This document shows positions 21,610 through 34,178 of a stretch of DNA of 64,000 nt, piece after piece (the stretch's first letter is position 1; every line of letters starts with the position of its first letter). This DNA comes from Siphonodentalium dalli. Taxonomy: Eukaryota; Mollusca; Scaphopoda; Gadilida; Siphonodentaliidae. Under the pieces are notes generated by a model, which was not told where the DNA came from, did no database searches, and saw nothing but the letters and a program-made list of their open reading frames with translations. The stretch is taken from contig CP136062.1 of NCBI GenBank assembly GCA_032622095.1, positions 154,188,875 to 154,252,874 on the forward strand. Direction: 5' to 3'. The position numbers and the translations under genes were made by a program.

Positions 21610-24010
21610 ATATTATATATTCGCGGGGAACCATCTAGATGCCACCAAAGGGGTCTAACAGGGGTGACTTTCTAATGAGGAAGATAATGGTTTGGGTTAC
21701 AATTGTCTAAAGTTACGCTGTAAGATGTTATCAGGGACAAGAAATGGGGGGGGGGGGGAGCAACATTTTTTGGTCACCAAACGCATACATATATGATTAT
21801 AATCATCTCCATTATAAGAGGAATCTCATTGTGTGCTTTAAAGATGTCAAAAGTGGCACCGGAGTCATGTGTGCACGGAAGGGAGAGGAGCACCACAAAT
21901 TGATAACATATGTTTACCGCCGATTTCCACCAAATTGATACAAATTATTCTCCACCCATGATACAAGGAATCTAAAGCCCCGGTTCCATATCCCCGATTT
22001 CCCACCCCGAATGACTCCCGAATCATAATTTTGCAAAAATCGTGGAGTAAGTTCGGGACGAGTCGGGACAGTGAATTTTTAACCCCGAACATGATCGGGG
22101 ATATCGGTGCTATCGGGGTCGATTCGGGACAATTCTGGACTCGCTCCCGACAGTTTTGAAATGTTCAAAACTATCGGGAACCAAGCCGAATCGCTCCCGA
22201 TTTGTAAATCGTCCGGAGAAATTCGGGAGCAATTCGGCACCTATTCGGGAGTAGTCGGCAATATTCGGGTGGATATTCTGGAGTAGTCGGCAGTATTCGG
22301 TAGGTTATTCCCGAATTCGCCATGTATGGCTGCTTTTATACTGAGATCCGGTGTATCTGCAAAATTCGGCATCGATTCGGGACGTTCGGCAGCAATTGCA
22401 TACCAATTCGGTATCTATTCGGCATCAATTCGGTACCAGTTCGGCATTGATTCGGGGTATTCGGCAACAATTCGGTGTAAGTCGGTAGTAATCTGGGCAA
22501 TTTGGCAGCCACTCGCACGAAAGTTCGGGATAATTCTTGATCATTCGGGAAGATATTCGGAAGCATTCTGGAATACTCGGCAACGTTCGGGACGATTCAA
22601 TTTTGTCATAATTCGGCATCTGTTCGGCGGCTTTTTGGAATAAAACTCGTCCAGAATTCTCTCGAATGCTGCCGATTTGGTCTGGTCCCGAATTTGTGCC
22701 GAATATACTAATTCGGGACAGAAAATCGGGAATATGGAACCGGGGCTTTTAATCGTGCATGTGATTAAAGACGGCCAATGGGTGCCGTTTGGATGAGAGA
22801 TGGGCTGAGGGGGACTAAATTTGATAAGAATTTGTTTAGTCGCCGATTAACACCAAACTTATACATAAACATATCCATGATGTCAGGCCTCTAATGCTGA
22901 GGCTTAAAGCTTAAAGCATTCAAGTCAGGGGTACAATGTTGTGGAGAGGGGCACCAAAACTGATACAATTATATATTGCGTCGATTTCCACCAAATTGAT
23001 ACACATTTTTCTCCGCGATACGAGGAATATAACATGCGAGCATTAAATTGGATACGATTTGTTTAGTCGCGGATTTCCATCAATTTTATATATAGTCATC
23101 TTCAAAATTAGTCTAATTGTATGGTTTAAAGAACGATGTCAAAAGTGGCACCGCTTGAGTCTGGGAGTCAACCAAATTCATACTCGTTCTTCTCCATTGA
23201 TACGAGGAATCAAATCGTGTGGGTTAAAGACGCCACATTTGGAACCTATATTTGCGAATGCCTGCATGTCTGTGTTCTATATAACTTCACTGGGGACCAT
23301 CTAGATGGCACCAAAGGGGTCTAACATGGGTAATGTTTACGAGGAAAATAATGGTGAGGGTTACAATTTTCTTAAGTGATGCTGCTGGTGTCAGGGGCAG
23401 AAAAGGGATGAGCAGCAAAAATAATTAAATATTTTATCTTCAATTTCCACCAAACTTATACATAATCATCTCCATAATATGGCGCCGTTCCAGTCAGGGG
23501 TGCACGGAGGAGTTGATGGGCACCAACATTGATAAATAAACCTATTTTAACGCCGATTTCCACCAAATTTTGATTTACATTCTTCTCCATGATACGACGA
23601 GTCTAATCGTATGATTAAAGACTCCAGATTGGTGCCGTTGGGGTGAGATATTGGAGTGAGCATTAAATTTGATAACATTGATTTAGTTGCCGATTACCAC
23701 CAAACTTATAAATAATCATCTCCATTATATCAGGAGTCTAATGGACGTGGTTCACATGTGTCAAAATATCGCAGTTCGATTCATGAATGGGGAGAGGAGG
23801 GGCACCAAACCTAATACAAATATGTTTAGACTAATGTCCACCAAATTCATACACGATCATTCTCCAATGTTACGATGAATCAAATAATGTGGGTTAAAGA
23901 CGCCACAATTTGTTCCATTTGGGTCAGGGATGGAGAGATGAGGGGCACTAACATTGATAACTTGAGAATGTTTTAGTTGCCGACATCCACCAAAGTTATA
24001 TATAGTACAT
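21610..24010 (+). repeat. A/B dimer satellite, array 2 (interrupted)
   Basis: Monomer phrases occur at about 21913, 22842, 22983, 23074, 23450, 23552, 23690, 23836 and 23980. Leader copies (ACCATCTAGATG followed by CACCAAAGGGGTCTAAC) lie at about 21630 and 23290, so at least two element-like units are joined head to tail. The second leader is preceded by TATATTTGCGAATG, as is array 1. A TIR element splits one B monomer at 21974. Confidence 0.85.
21974..22749. mobile_element. TIR element made of ATTCGG-type repeats, inserted in a satellite monomer
   Basis: It starts AAAGCCCCGGTTCCATATCC and ends with the inverted equivalent GGAATATGGAACCGGGGCTTT. The satellite consensus GGAATCTAATCGTG is split as GGAATCTA and TAATCGTG, so a TA or TAA duplication is likely. 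The 776-bp body is almost wholly short variants of CAATTCGGCAT, GATTCGGGAC and TTCGGTA. The frames on both strands, which read as repeated FGIDSG-like or RNRY-like peptides, are artefacts of that low-complexity body. Confidence 0.8.
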
Positions 24011-24438
24011 CTCCTTATATCCAATAAACCAACAGACCTATACTGTCGCAAGTTCCATCATACTTTATTTTAACTGTATGTGGTATATAACACCTGATTC
24101 GTATCGCGTTAGATATAAAATATTTATCTAACCCGGTCCAGATTCAATATTAAATACTCAAAAACACTTATTCACATATCTCCGTTATTTAGTTCATATT
24201 AATCCTCGATTAATCCTATTACATGTATTATGTTAAAGTGTTTATTACTGTTTAATTCGAGTGATTTGAATTAAATCCGCGTTAACATTTATATCCGGGC
24301 ATGTATCCTTGCCCCAATATCTCCTACAATGATGAGAGCTGTATTTATTATAGATAAATGTCCGAGGTGTTGAGATTTTGGACGATTAATTGTCCTTAAA
24401 GGGACATATTCTGTATTTATGTAGATCTCTTCTTGTAG
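24011..24438. other. Possible intron or upstream DNA of the next exon
   Basis: AT-rich and without coding signature; it ends in the acceptor-like TCTCTTCTTGTAG at 24438. Confidence 0.35.
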
Positions 24439-24770
24439 ATTATGTCCCAGTGCCTCAGACCTGGCGCGGAGTTTACTGGTATTATGGTCCGGCGTCCGCG
24501 TGGTTAACGCTGAAGTTTTCGTTCGGCGCCGATGGTAGTTTATATGGGACTGCAGATGATCAATATGGTGGTTTGTCAACAATACAAGGAACATGGGAAT
24601 CTCAGCCAACAGCTCGGGTAGTATTCATTTGGAAGTATGCTAACACTAACGATGAATACATGATGACAGCAGACATAAGTCAGTATATGGACTCGATGAC
24701 AGGCGAATGGTACGAACTACCGGACGGAAGTCGCTATAATTGGGATGCGGCATTAGAGAACCACCCATGA
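24439..24770 (+). CDS. Last exon of an unidentified small beta-barrel-like protein
   Basis: A pyrimidine-rich stretch ending TTCTTGTAG precedes an open frame of about 110 codons that ends in TGA at 24768-24770. The peptide starts DYVPVPQTWRGVYWYYG. It contains LTLKFSFGADGSLYGTADD, a glycine turn QYGGLSTIQGTW, then VVFIWKYANTNDEY and MTGEWYELPDG, and ends in NWDAALENHP. The spacing of W-G-Y, F-G-D-G, D-G-G, I-G-W, Y and M-G-W resembles calycin-like beta-barrel repeats in which each strand pair ends in a glycine turn. The family could not be named. Other acceptors at 24450 and 24459 are possible. No upstream exon was found, so the N-terminus is unknown. A broken copy of its 3' end lies at 26040-26175. 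Confidence 0.55.
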
Positions 24771-24827
24771 TTTGTCGTTAACCCTTTCATGACTGGAGTA
24801 TCCTGCAAGTTTGTGGGAAAACCCTGT

Positions 24828-24995
24828 GCCTATGCATTCACTAATATATGCGAGTCTCCCATATGGAGAGTCGCCTATAAGAGGATACATATATAAGAGG
24901 CCTAACAATATTTACCTTGACCTTGTAAGCCAGTTCGAGGCTCCCGATGGGAGACTCGTATATATAAGAGAATGCACTGGCGCATGATCTTTAAT
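24828..24995. repeat. Two degenerate members of the 69-bp hairpin family
   Basis: CTGTGCCTATGCATTCACTA then ATATATGCGAGTCTCCCATA folds back on TATAAGAGGATACATATATA. A second copy at about 24932-24990 ends TATATATAAGAGAATGCACT. Both resemble the perfect hairpins at 49533, 51755 and 51904. Confidence 0.65.
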
Positions 24996-25194
24996 TCTGC
25001 ACCAGCGCAGCTCCCGTCATAAAAGGGTTAATCAAGTTCAACGACACGTCAGCCATCATATAAGTGGAGATGAATTTCTGACGTGGCTATAGAGGGTATC
25101 AAATGAGTGTATGCACCTTGGAGTTTCCATGGCAACAGCATCCCGCCCCTCCTGGACCAGATCTAAAACCAAAATTTGCTGAAGATAAAATGCA

Positions 25195-26035
25195 ATAGCG
25201 ATGTGACTAATGGGTGAACATAACCAACTTCAATTGCGGAACATCAATCTTATCATCAATCTGATATAGAAACATATATTGTGTTGTTGGTCTAAAAACA
25301 CCCCCTTTAATGATTGCTGGGAAAATTAAACAATGAGAACAATATCAAGCTTTATATATGTGTGTAAACGGTATGTGGGGCATGAAATAGTGCCTGTCAT
25401 TTGCAGAATGGGGTCCCCAGATGGTGAATTTGGTGATGCTATCCTGTACAGCGGGCTATATAGCATCACCAAATTCCCCTCTGGGATCTCATTCTGCTTA
25501 GGACTCATCTTCTGAGAAGTCTATATATGGTCTACAATTAACATTGTTTATAGATACTTTTTCCTTTCAGTTCAGTTACTATATCACTAATTTGGTGAGG
25601 TAAAATGCATAATCGATGTGACTAATGGGTGAATATCACCAACTTCAACTGGGTAACTTCAATATGACCCTATAGTTCTCCCATATCAGTTGAGTCCTAG
25701 GCTGAATGAGGTGAATTTGGTGACGCTAGCACGCGCCGTGTGGGATGGCGTCACTAAATTCACCACCAGTAGACATCATTCTGCAAATGACAGACACACT
25801 ATATCTAGACTTGCCTGATGGAAATTTGACCCTCCACCCCCTTACTAACTTGTTTAATATAGTTAGTTAACTTGTGTACATCACCAACTTCAACTGGGGA
25901 ACTTCAATCTGATCCTAGGTCTGCCATATCAATTGAGGGCCTAAGCAGAATGAGGTACCCAGAGGGTGAATTTAGTGATGCTAGCCCGCTATGCCACATA
26001 CCGTCACTAAATTCACCCCTTTTACAAATGTCTAC
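25195..26035 (+). repeat. Three diverged repeat units with an internal hairpin
   Basis: ACCAACTTCAATTGCGGAAC or the variant ACCAACTTCAACTGGGGAAC occurs at about 25225, 25638 and 25880. Each unit carries a hairpin of the form GTGAATTTGGTGATGCTA with TAGCATCACCAAATTCCCC (25420-25480; similarly 25705-25770 and 25965-26015). A single related unit lies at 62515-62660. The array separates the exon at 24.4 kb from its broken copy. Confidence 0.7.
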
Positions 26036-26039
26036 CCAT

Positions 26040-26175
26040 TCGACAAGCCTCCGAATGCGTGGACTCAACGACAGGCGAATGTACGATCTAATATACGGAA
26101 CACTCTATAATTGGGAGGCGGCACTCGAGAACCACCCGTGGCGTATTCATTGGTCAAAATCAACGACACTTCAAA
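26040..26175 (+). pseudogene. Broken partial copy of the beta-barrel exon
   Basis: From about 26058, GTGGACTCAACGACAGGCGA matches ATGGACTCGATGACAGGCGA at 24687. CTATAATTGGGAGGCGGCAC and GAGAACCACCCGTGG then match the end of the exon. One base is missing (GAATGTAC against GAATGGTAC), which breaks the frame, and the original stop position reads TGG. The following TCAACGACACTTCA also matches sequence after the first copy (about 25037), so the duplicated segment reached beyond the coding part. Confidence 0.75.
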
Positions 26176-26307
26176 TAATAATCCTGAATACATCTTTAAT
26201 ATAAAATGGATAAATAAAATCTTTTAAAAATTGACTGGTTGTTGCTATAGTCCAGGCGTCTCCAGTGCTTGCTGCAGGACAACGTTCTGGGGTAGCATTC
26301 CAGATAC

Positions 26308-26332
26308 AGAGAGAGAGAGAGGGAGAGAGAGA
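26308..26332 (+). repeat. GA microsatellite
   Basis: AGAGAGAGAGAGGGAGAGAG run. Confidence 0.9.
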
Positions 26333-26535
26333 TCCGTTACCAACGTTACATATATAAGTTACGGTCAGATTTGAACGGTAATGTGCTTGAAATGGATACA
26401 AATGTCAAATAGTCGTTATCCAGACGATATTCTGATAAACTTCACCTCGAGATATTAACCAAATGTTCACACAGTTGCCCTTTTCGTGCCATTTTCGCTT
26501 CAATAAGAAACCGCATTGATCGCTATATTTATATG

Positions 26536-27815
26536 CTGGAAAATGCTACCAAACACTCACAGAGATGCGCGCTGGGAGAACCCCTCTGGTCCTATGCTGA
26601 CACAATATAGACCACTCTATCACGATCTATCTGCAATTAGACTGCCTTATTGGTTTAAGGCCATATCAGATTAACCACTTTCGTGATAATATCGCTATAT
26701 GTTCCAAATGGTATCAGATTCTCACACAGATATGCGCACAAACGGAAGCACTAGGATCACCTCCCCTGTCCTATGTTGATACCACATTGACTACATTATC
26801 ACATTCTAACTGCAATTAGACTGGACTATTGGCAATACGGCCATTTAAATTTAACAGAAACTTATCCTCGTTCGTTATAATATCGATATATACAGCCTGT
26901 GGTACCTGAATCTAACACAGAGATGCGCACAGACGGAAGGGCTGTGGCATACAAACTTGTTGCCTATAAGGCCATATCAGATTAATCACTTTCGTGATAA
27001 TATCGTTATATTCGGCTAAATGGTACCCGACTCTCACACAGAGATACACACAACCGGAAGAGCTAGGGTCGCCCTTCATGTCCTATATTAACACAACACA
27101 ACTTTTGCCCATAAAGCCATCTAAATTTAAACAAGTTCATGCTAATAACGCTATATGCTGCCAAATGGTACCCGCCTCTCACACAGATATGTGCACAATC
27201 GGAGATGCTATGATCACACCTCCTGGCCTACTCTGATACAAAATAGACTACTTTATCAATGATCTAACTGCAAATAGACAACCATTTTGCTTATAAGGCC
27301 ATATAAACTTAAAGTGTTCGTTGTTATGAGTCATCGCGTTTATCGCTATATATGTGGACAAAGGACACCCGAATCTCACACACAGATACGCACAATGCGG
27401 CCATTTCAATTTAACAGAAACTTAACCACGTTCGTTATAATATCGATATATGCAGCCAATGGTACCCGACTCTCACACAGAGACACACAACCGGAAGAGC
27501 TAGGGTCACCCATCATGTCCTATATTCACACAACATTGACTACTCTATCACAATCTTACTACAATTAGAAAGTGTTCGTTGTTATGTCATCGAATTTATC
27601 GATATATGTGGAGAAAGGACATCCGAATCTCACACAGAGATGCGCACAATTGAAAGCTCTACCATCGCCCATCGGGTTCTATTCTGATACAAAATAGACT
27701 ACTCTATCACGATCTAACTGCAAATAGACTGCCTTTTTGCTTATAAGGCCATATAAACTTAACAACTGTTCGCTGTAATAAGTAATCGCATGTATCGCTA
27801 TATGCTAGTGGGATG
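26536..27815 (+). repeat. Satellite of about 170-180 bp, left block
   Basis: CTCACACAGAGATGCGCACA variants recur at about 26562, 26730, 26922, 27040, 27187, 27381, 27480 and 27640. Each unit contains TATCACGATCTAACTGCAAT, GCCATATAAACTTAA and GTTCGTTATAATATCG. The same unit occurs in reverse orientation at 39230-40925, on the far side of the large palindrome. Confidence 0.85.
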
Positions 27816-27989
27816 TGCTAGTTGGAATACAAAGCTCGAGCTAGTATAGTTGGAATACAGAATGAGCTAGTCCACTATAGATTCACTGAGCGGGAACTGC
27901 GACGTGATTAATTGTTAAACTGAGTTTATTACGCCACCTGTGGTGTTTCTAGCTTCTGAGATTTTGATATTGCGTGGTGGACAGGGCGA

Positions 27990-28445
27990 ATGTATTCTTG
28001 GAGATTGTTTTTACCTTACTTAATCGTACCGATATAATCAAGTAGATGCCGAAATTGTAAAGTTAACGCCACCGGTGTATAATACGTTTATGAAAATATG
28101 ATAAATCGTATCGATAGAGTCAGGACAGGCTCAAATTGTAAACTTAAAGTCACCAGTGTAATAATATGTTGTTGAAAATATAAATAATTTGATAGACTGA
28201 AAATAATATATAACCCATTGGGAGCCCCTGATGTATTCTTGTTTGTACCTTACTCAATCGTACCGATAGAATCACGTAGATGCTTAAATTGTAAAGTTAA
28301 CGCCACCGGTGTATAATACGTTTTTGAAAATGTGTTAAATCGTATCGATAGAGTCAGGACAGGCTGAAATTGTAAACTTAAAGTCACTTGTTGTTGAAAA
28401 TATAAATAATCTGATAGACTGAAAATACCGTGTAACCCATTGAGA
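27990..28445 (+). repeat. Subterminal tandem repeat, left arm of the palindrome
   Basis: A unit of about 230 bp occurs twice. Each unit has TTACTCAATCGTACCGATAG, GTTAACGCCACCGGTGTATA and CGATAGAGTCAGGACAGGCT. The right arm has the matching pair at about 36115-36600. Confidence 0.85.
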
Positions 28446-28979
28446 ACCCCTGGTTTAGTGAAGTGCATGATTCACCTCCATCTTTATTTTCTGGAATTAT
28501 CACCAAGATTTCTCCACTCTATTCTCTTAAAATGTACCCTGGTCGGTCATATTCTTTTGATAATTCTATCTAAATACATCTTAGCTACTATTCGGATCTG
28601 CTGTCCCGGTCGAAGAAGGTTTAGTTTGACCAAAACGGCTATTGACAAAAGTTTGTTTACAAAAATTGAGCATACTCAATGACCCGTAGGCCGTACACGC
28701 TGTAAATTTTGTATCGAAAACAAATTCAATTTCTTCCATCTAAAACATAATTACGCGCTGAACTCTGTCATTTTAAGAATATAGTAGTATTATACACATA
28801 CACACCAAGTTTCAGCTCAAAATTTTGAAAAATGACAGTTTTATAGACATAAATCGATTTTAATGGGAAATCCTGACCTGTGTTAAATTTATCATCGAAA
28901 AAAAAAATTCATTTTTTCGATCTAAGAAATAATTACGTGATGTACCCTGTCATATTTGACCGGTTCTACCTGACAATTG

Positions 28980-29930
28980 TGTGACAGTACAGTCGCGTTA
29001 CTTTATACGTCAACATTGGTCATTATCACTCGACAAATTTATTTCGGTCTATCGTATCAGTATCAACCCCTATTTCCCCCGCGTAGCCTGACTAAGTGTC
29101 TTTATCGCTCCACTAATTTGTATCGTTTCATCGGTATGAATTCCATATCCAATTATCCACATATAACCAACCCAACCTCTAATCCCGGTCCAATTTATTT
29201 ATTTCTTTCATCGGTAAATAGTCATGTTACGTAATATTTTATCTCGTGATACTTGTACTTATATGTCTATGGTATTACTATAGTATACCGTATATGTATA
29301 TCAATTGCTATTCCTTTCTATATAATCCTGGTGCCAACTATAGTGATAATTTCAGACCCCCCCCCAATTTTATATAATTGCTGCTTTAGTAGTCACGATG
29401 CATTACATGGCAAAATCGATCCACTAATTTATGTCAGTTCATCAACTTCATCGGTACAAACCCCTTTTTTCTCCGAGTCCATATAACCAACCCAACATCT
29501 TATAGAACTCCATAAATGACTATTCTGGCACTATATAGAGATGACTAAGATTCTGACACCCCCCTATGTTATAGCCTTGTTGCAACAGTAGAGTTGATAT
29601 GCATAATATGTCAACATTGGTCGTTATTGCTCTACAAATTTATATCGGTTCAACCCTTAGTTCCCTGTATCGCCCACCCCTCCCTCAATTTATTTTTTCA
29701 TTTGTATTATAGTCTCGTCACATACACATTTTATCTTTTGTAACTTTTGCTTCAAAGCGTCGAGATCCGCTTTTTGAAATGTAAGCAGGCTTCAAACTCA
29801 TCTTATCCAAGAAAAACTCTGGTTACATAAAAAAATTGTGTATACGGTGTACGCGCATTTGTTGCGTTAAAAACCAAAGGTCCCAAGTCAAGGTCCAAAT
29901 CCCCAACACACTGATGTGAGGTTTAACTCC
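28980..29930. other. Arm DNA without a gene
   Basis: This contains two partly similar blocks with GTTCATCGGTA(C/T)..CC and CATATAACCAACCCAAC phrases (about 29130-29190 and 29440-29500). Short frames here mirror those at 33773-34034 and are not genes. Confidence 0.5.
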
Positions 29931-30440
29931 ATCTACATACAGTAATGTCCAAAGTAATTCATCACTTAACCACAGCAAAATTGTGTGTATTTTTTCATGA
30001 TTCTAAATCCTGAAAAATTACCCATAATTATGCTGTGGTTAAAGGGTCAATTACTTTTGGCATTACTGTAACCAATATAAGGATTTGAGGTTTAATGATA
30101 ACTCAATCATCATACAGTAATGTTCAAAACAATTGACCACTTAACCACAGCAGAATAATGGGTAATTTGAGGATTGTAAATGCTGAAAAAATACATAATT
30201 CTGCTGTGGTTAAGTGGTCAATTACTTTGGGCATTACTGTAACCAATATAAGGATTTGAGGTTTAATGATAACTCAATCCTCATACAGTAATGTCCAAAG
30301 TAATTGACCACAGCAAAATTATTGGTAAATTTTCAGGATTTCAAATCCTGAAAAATTACCAATAATTCTGATGTGGTTAAGTGGTCAATTACTTTGGGTA
30401 TTACTGTAACCAATACAAGGATGTGAGGTTTAATGAGAAC
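29931..30440 (+). repeat. Three tandem units, each itself a palindrome
   Basis: Each unit of about 170 bp reads CATACAGTAATGTCCAAAGT, AATTGACCACTTAACCACAG, then an inverted copy of the same words (CTGTGGTTAAGTGGTCAATT, TTTGGGCATTACTGTAACC). Two such units remain in the right arm at about 33000-33320. Confidence 0.85.
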
Positions 30441-31411
30441 TCCATCCATATAACTAATAATTATGTGTGAAAATCAAAACAAAATAAATTCCATGATGGC
30501 GTCCAATATGGACTGCCTAATTCTGCTCCAAAACATGTATATTCAATATATGGATGTTTATTGGGGGAAACCGATTATTTCAATGATATTTTCATTAACT
30601 GTGATCCAAAACCCGACTTACGGGAGCGTGCGACTGTATCTTAAGCATATGTGCCTATTTAATGAGCCAACAATTGGAATCCCAACAGAGAAGATTGGCG
30701 TGGGTCCCTTGCGCGATCTGTCCATCGAAAACTATTTAGACATCTCAAGACACGTAAGACCCAATAAGTTAATATACAGAATAGATACATCTATTGCCTG
30801 AGTGACTAATATTTATATTTGTTACAATGAGGTCAAATAGTTGCGAAGCCAGCACCACAATTCTTTCCCTCCATAGTAAATCTTAAAACAACTTCTAAAG
30901 AATTAATAATTCACCTTATATTTGGTATGAAGCGTCCTTGGTTAACTGGAGTTCATATTTGTTAACATCACGTCACCAAGGTAATTACTTGCGAAGCCAC
31001 AACTATTTCCCTCCATAGTAATTATCAAAACAACTTCTTAAGAACAATTGACCAGGTCAGTCGCGCAATTATTGGAAGAGCCACGGTCAATCATTTTTTT
31101 TAAAACCAAATGTTACATTTAAATTATTGCTTTATTTAACAAAACAAAAATGAGAAAATTTAACTTTTACTACTTGCTAAATTTTATCTTTTAATTATTT
31201 CATTTAAATTTTAGTATTTACAGTATACTATGTCCAAGTCTTTATAATCTGTTGAGTGACCCCACAGTCGTTTACTTTGTTAGTAATAATTTGAAGGATT
31301 ACTTGTTTAAACGCAATTGTTATCAAAATATTTTATGTATTTTTTATAATTTCTATTTATATGTAATACCATAATCTTGGTGGCGTTACCATTTCTGACT
31401 ATGGTTTTCTT

Positions 31412-31989
31412 GTGAGAACCTGCTGAACTGTTCTCGAAAAAGTGCTGAACAGGATTTTGGACTGCTGAACTGGGATGGTAGTCGGTCAAATGGTATTCGC
31501 TCTCTGTATTTCGTTATGGTCCATCGACTAAAAGAAATTTACATAACCTATACCCAACTAACTTCATTATAATTTAGCTGAACTGCTCCATATATATATG
31601 GACTGCTGAACGGGATTTTGAACTGTTGAACTGGGGTGGTATTTGGCCAATGGTTTCCCCTCCCTGTATATAGTTATGGCCCATCGACTACAAGTCATTT
31701 GCACAACCTAAATACTAAATTCTACTAACTGCGTTATAATTGAGTTAAACAGCGTTCGCGAGAATCTGCTGAACGGGCATGGCGGGAGGTCAAAATGTGT
31801 CCCCTTCCTGCAGTAGGATATAAACCATAATTATATTACGTACCATTTGTACAATCCACGACCGACTACCGTGGTTATAAGTGAGTAAAACTGAAATCGG
31901 GAAATCTGCTGATAAGAATTTTAGGTGGTAACCTGCTGATGAGCAGCTGATTTAGCGGGTTCGGTACTCCCTGCTCCACTAGTAATAAA
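31412..31989 (+). repeat. Loop of the palindrome with three diverged tandem units
   Basis: TGCTGAACTGGGATGGTAGT, then GTTATGGTCCATCGACTA and CATAACCTATACCCAACTAA, recurs from about 31600 with changes (GGGGTGGTATTTGG, GTTATGGCCCATCGACTA). A weaker third copy starts near 31765. Units are roughly 170-190 bp. Confidence 0.65.
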
Positions 31990-32964
31990 CAAGAAAACCA
32001 TAGTCAAAAATGGTAACGCCACCAAGATTATAGTATTACATATAAATAGAAATTATAAAAAATACATAAAATATTTTGATAACAATTGCGTTTAAACAAG
32101 TAATCCTTCAAATTATTACAAACAAAGTAAGTAAACGATTGTGGGATCACTCAACAGATTATAAAGACTTGGACTTAGTATACTGTAAATACTAAAATTT
32201 AAATGAAATAATTAAAAGATAAAATTTAGCAAGTAGTAAAAGTTAATTTTCTCATTTAATTTTTTTTCGTTTTGTTAAATAAAGCAATAATTTAAATGTA
32301 ACATTTGGTTTAAAAAAAATGATTGACCGTGGCTCTTCCAATAATTGTGCGACTGACCTGGTCAATTGTTCTTAAGAAGTTGTTTTGAGAATTACTATGG
32401 AGGGAAATAGTTATGGCTGTGGCTTCGCAAGTAATTAACTTGGTGACGTGATGTTAACAAATCTGAACTCCATACCAAATATAAGGTAAATTAATAATTC
32501 TTTAGAAGTTGTTTTAAGATTTACTATGGAGGGAAAGAATTGTGGTGCTGGCTTCGCAACTATTTGACCTCATTGTAACAAATATAAATATTAGTCACTC
32601 AGGCAATAGATGTATCTATTCTGTATATTAAGTTATTGGGTCTTACGTGTCTTGAGATGTCTAAATAGTTTTCGATGGACAGATCGCACAAGGGACCCAC
32701 GCCAATCTTCTGTTGGGATTCCAATTGTTGGCTTATTAAATATGCACATATGCTTAAGATACAGTCGCGCACGAAGCACGCTCCCGTAAGTCGGGTTTTG
32801 GAACCCAGTTAATGAAAATATCATTGAAATAATCGGTTTCCCCCAATAAACATCCATATATTCAATATACAGGTTTTGGAGCAGAATTAGGCAGTCCATA
32901 TTCGACGCCATCATTGAATTTATTTTGTTTTGTTTTAATTTTCACACATATTTATTAGTTATGT

Positions 32965-33325
32965 GGATGGAGTTCTCATTAAACCTCACATCCTTATATT
33001 GGTTACAGTAATGCCCAAAGTAATTGACCACTTAACCACAGCAGAATTATGGGTATTTTTTCAGCATTTAAAATCCTGATAAATTACCCATTATTCTGCT
33101 GTGCTTAAGTGGTCAATTACTTTGAACATTACTGTATGAGGATTGAGTTATCATTAAACCTCAAATCCTTATATTGGTTACAGTAATGCCCAAAGTAATT
33201 GGCCACTTAACCACATCATAATTATGGGTAATTTTTCAGGATTTAAAATCATGAAAAAATACCCATAATTTTGCTGTGGTTAAGTGATCAATTACTTTGG
33301 ACATTACTGTATGTAGATGGAGTTA
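32965..33325 (-). repeat. Right-arm counterpart of the palindromic tandem units (two copies)
   Basis: GGTTACAGTAATGCCCAAAG occurs at about 33000 and 33178. One unit fewer than in the left arm, so the arms have drifted in copy number. Confidence 0.85.
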
Positions 33326-34178
33326 AACATCACAACAGTGTGTTGGGGATTTGGAACTTGACTTTGGACCTTTGGTTTTTAACGCAACAAATGCGCGTAC
33401 ACCTTATACACAAATATCTTATGTAACCAGAGTTTTTCTTGGATAAGATGAGTTTGAAGCCTGCTAACATTTCAAAATGTTGTCAGTTTTGTATTCTCTG
33501 CAGCGGAACTCGACGCATTGAAGCAAAAGTTACAAGAGATAAAATGTGTACGTAACGAGACTATAATACAAATGAAAAAAAATAAATTCAGGGAGGGGTG
33601 GGCGATACAGGGAACTACGTGTTGAACCGATATAAATTTATAGAGCGATAATGACCAATGTTGACATATTATGCATCTCAACTCTACTGAACATTGCAAC
33701 AAGGCTATAAAATATGTTGTGTCAGAATCTTAGTCATCTCTATATAGTGCCAGAATAGTCATTTATGGACTACTATAAGATGTTGGGTTGGTACGTTATA
33801 TGGACTCGGAGAAAAAAGGGGTTTGTACCGATGAACTGACATAAATTAGTGGAGCGATGTTGCCATGTAATGTATCGCGATTGTACTAAAGCAGCAATGA
33901 CATAAAATGGGGGGGGGTATGATATTATCTCTATCTCTATAGATGGCACCAGGATTATATAGAAAGGAATAGCAATTGATATACGTATACGGTATACTAT
34001 AGTAATACCATAGACATATAAGTACAAGTATCACGCGATAAAATATTAAGTAACGTGACTATAGCGATGAAAAAATTAAATAAATTGGACCGGGATTAGA
34101 GGTTGGGTTGGTTATATGTGGATAATTGGATATGGAATTCATACCGATGAAACGATACAAATTAGTGGAGCGATAAAG

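Noticed and set aside
22326-22643. Repetitive peptide with FGIDSG/YQFGI motifs
   Set aside because: It comes from the ATTCGG repeat body of a TIR element and is open on both strands.
30463-30801. 112-codon frame with a reverse-strand partner at 32633-32914
   Set aside because: The two are the arms of the palindrome. Small indels shift the frame between copies, so there is no sign of protein conservation.
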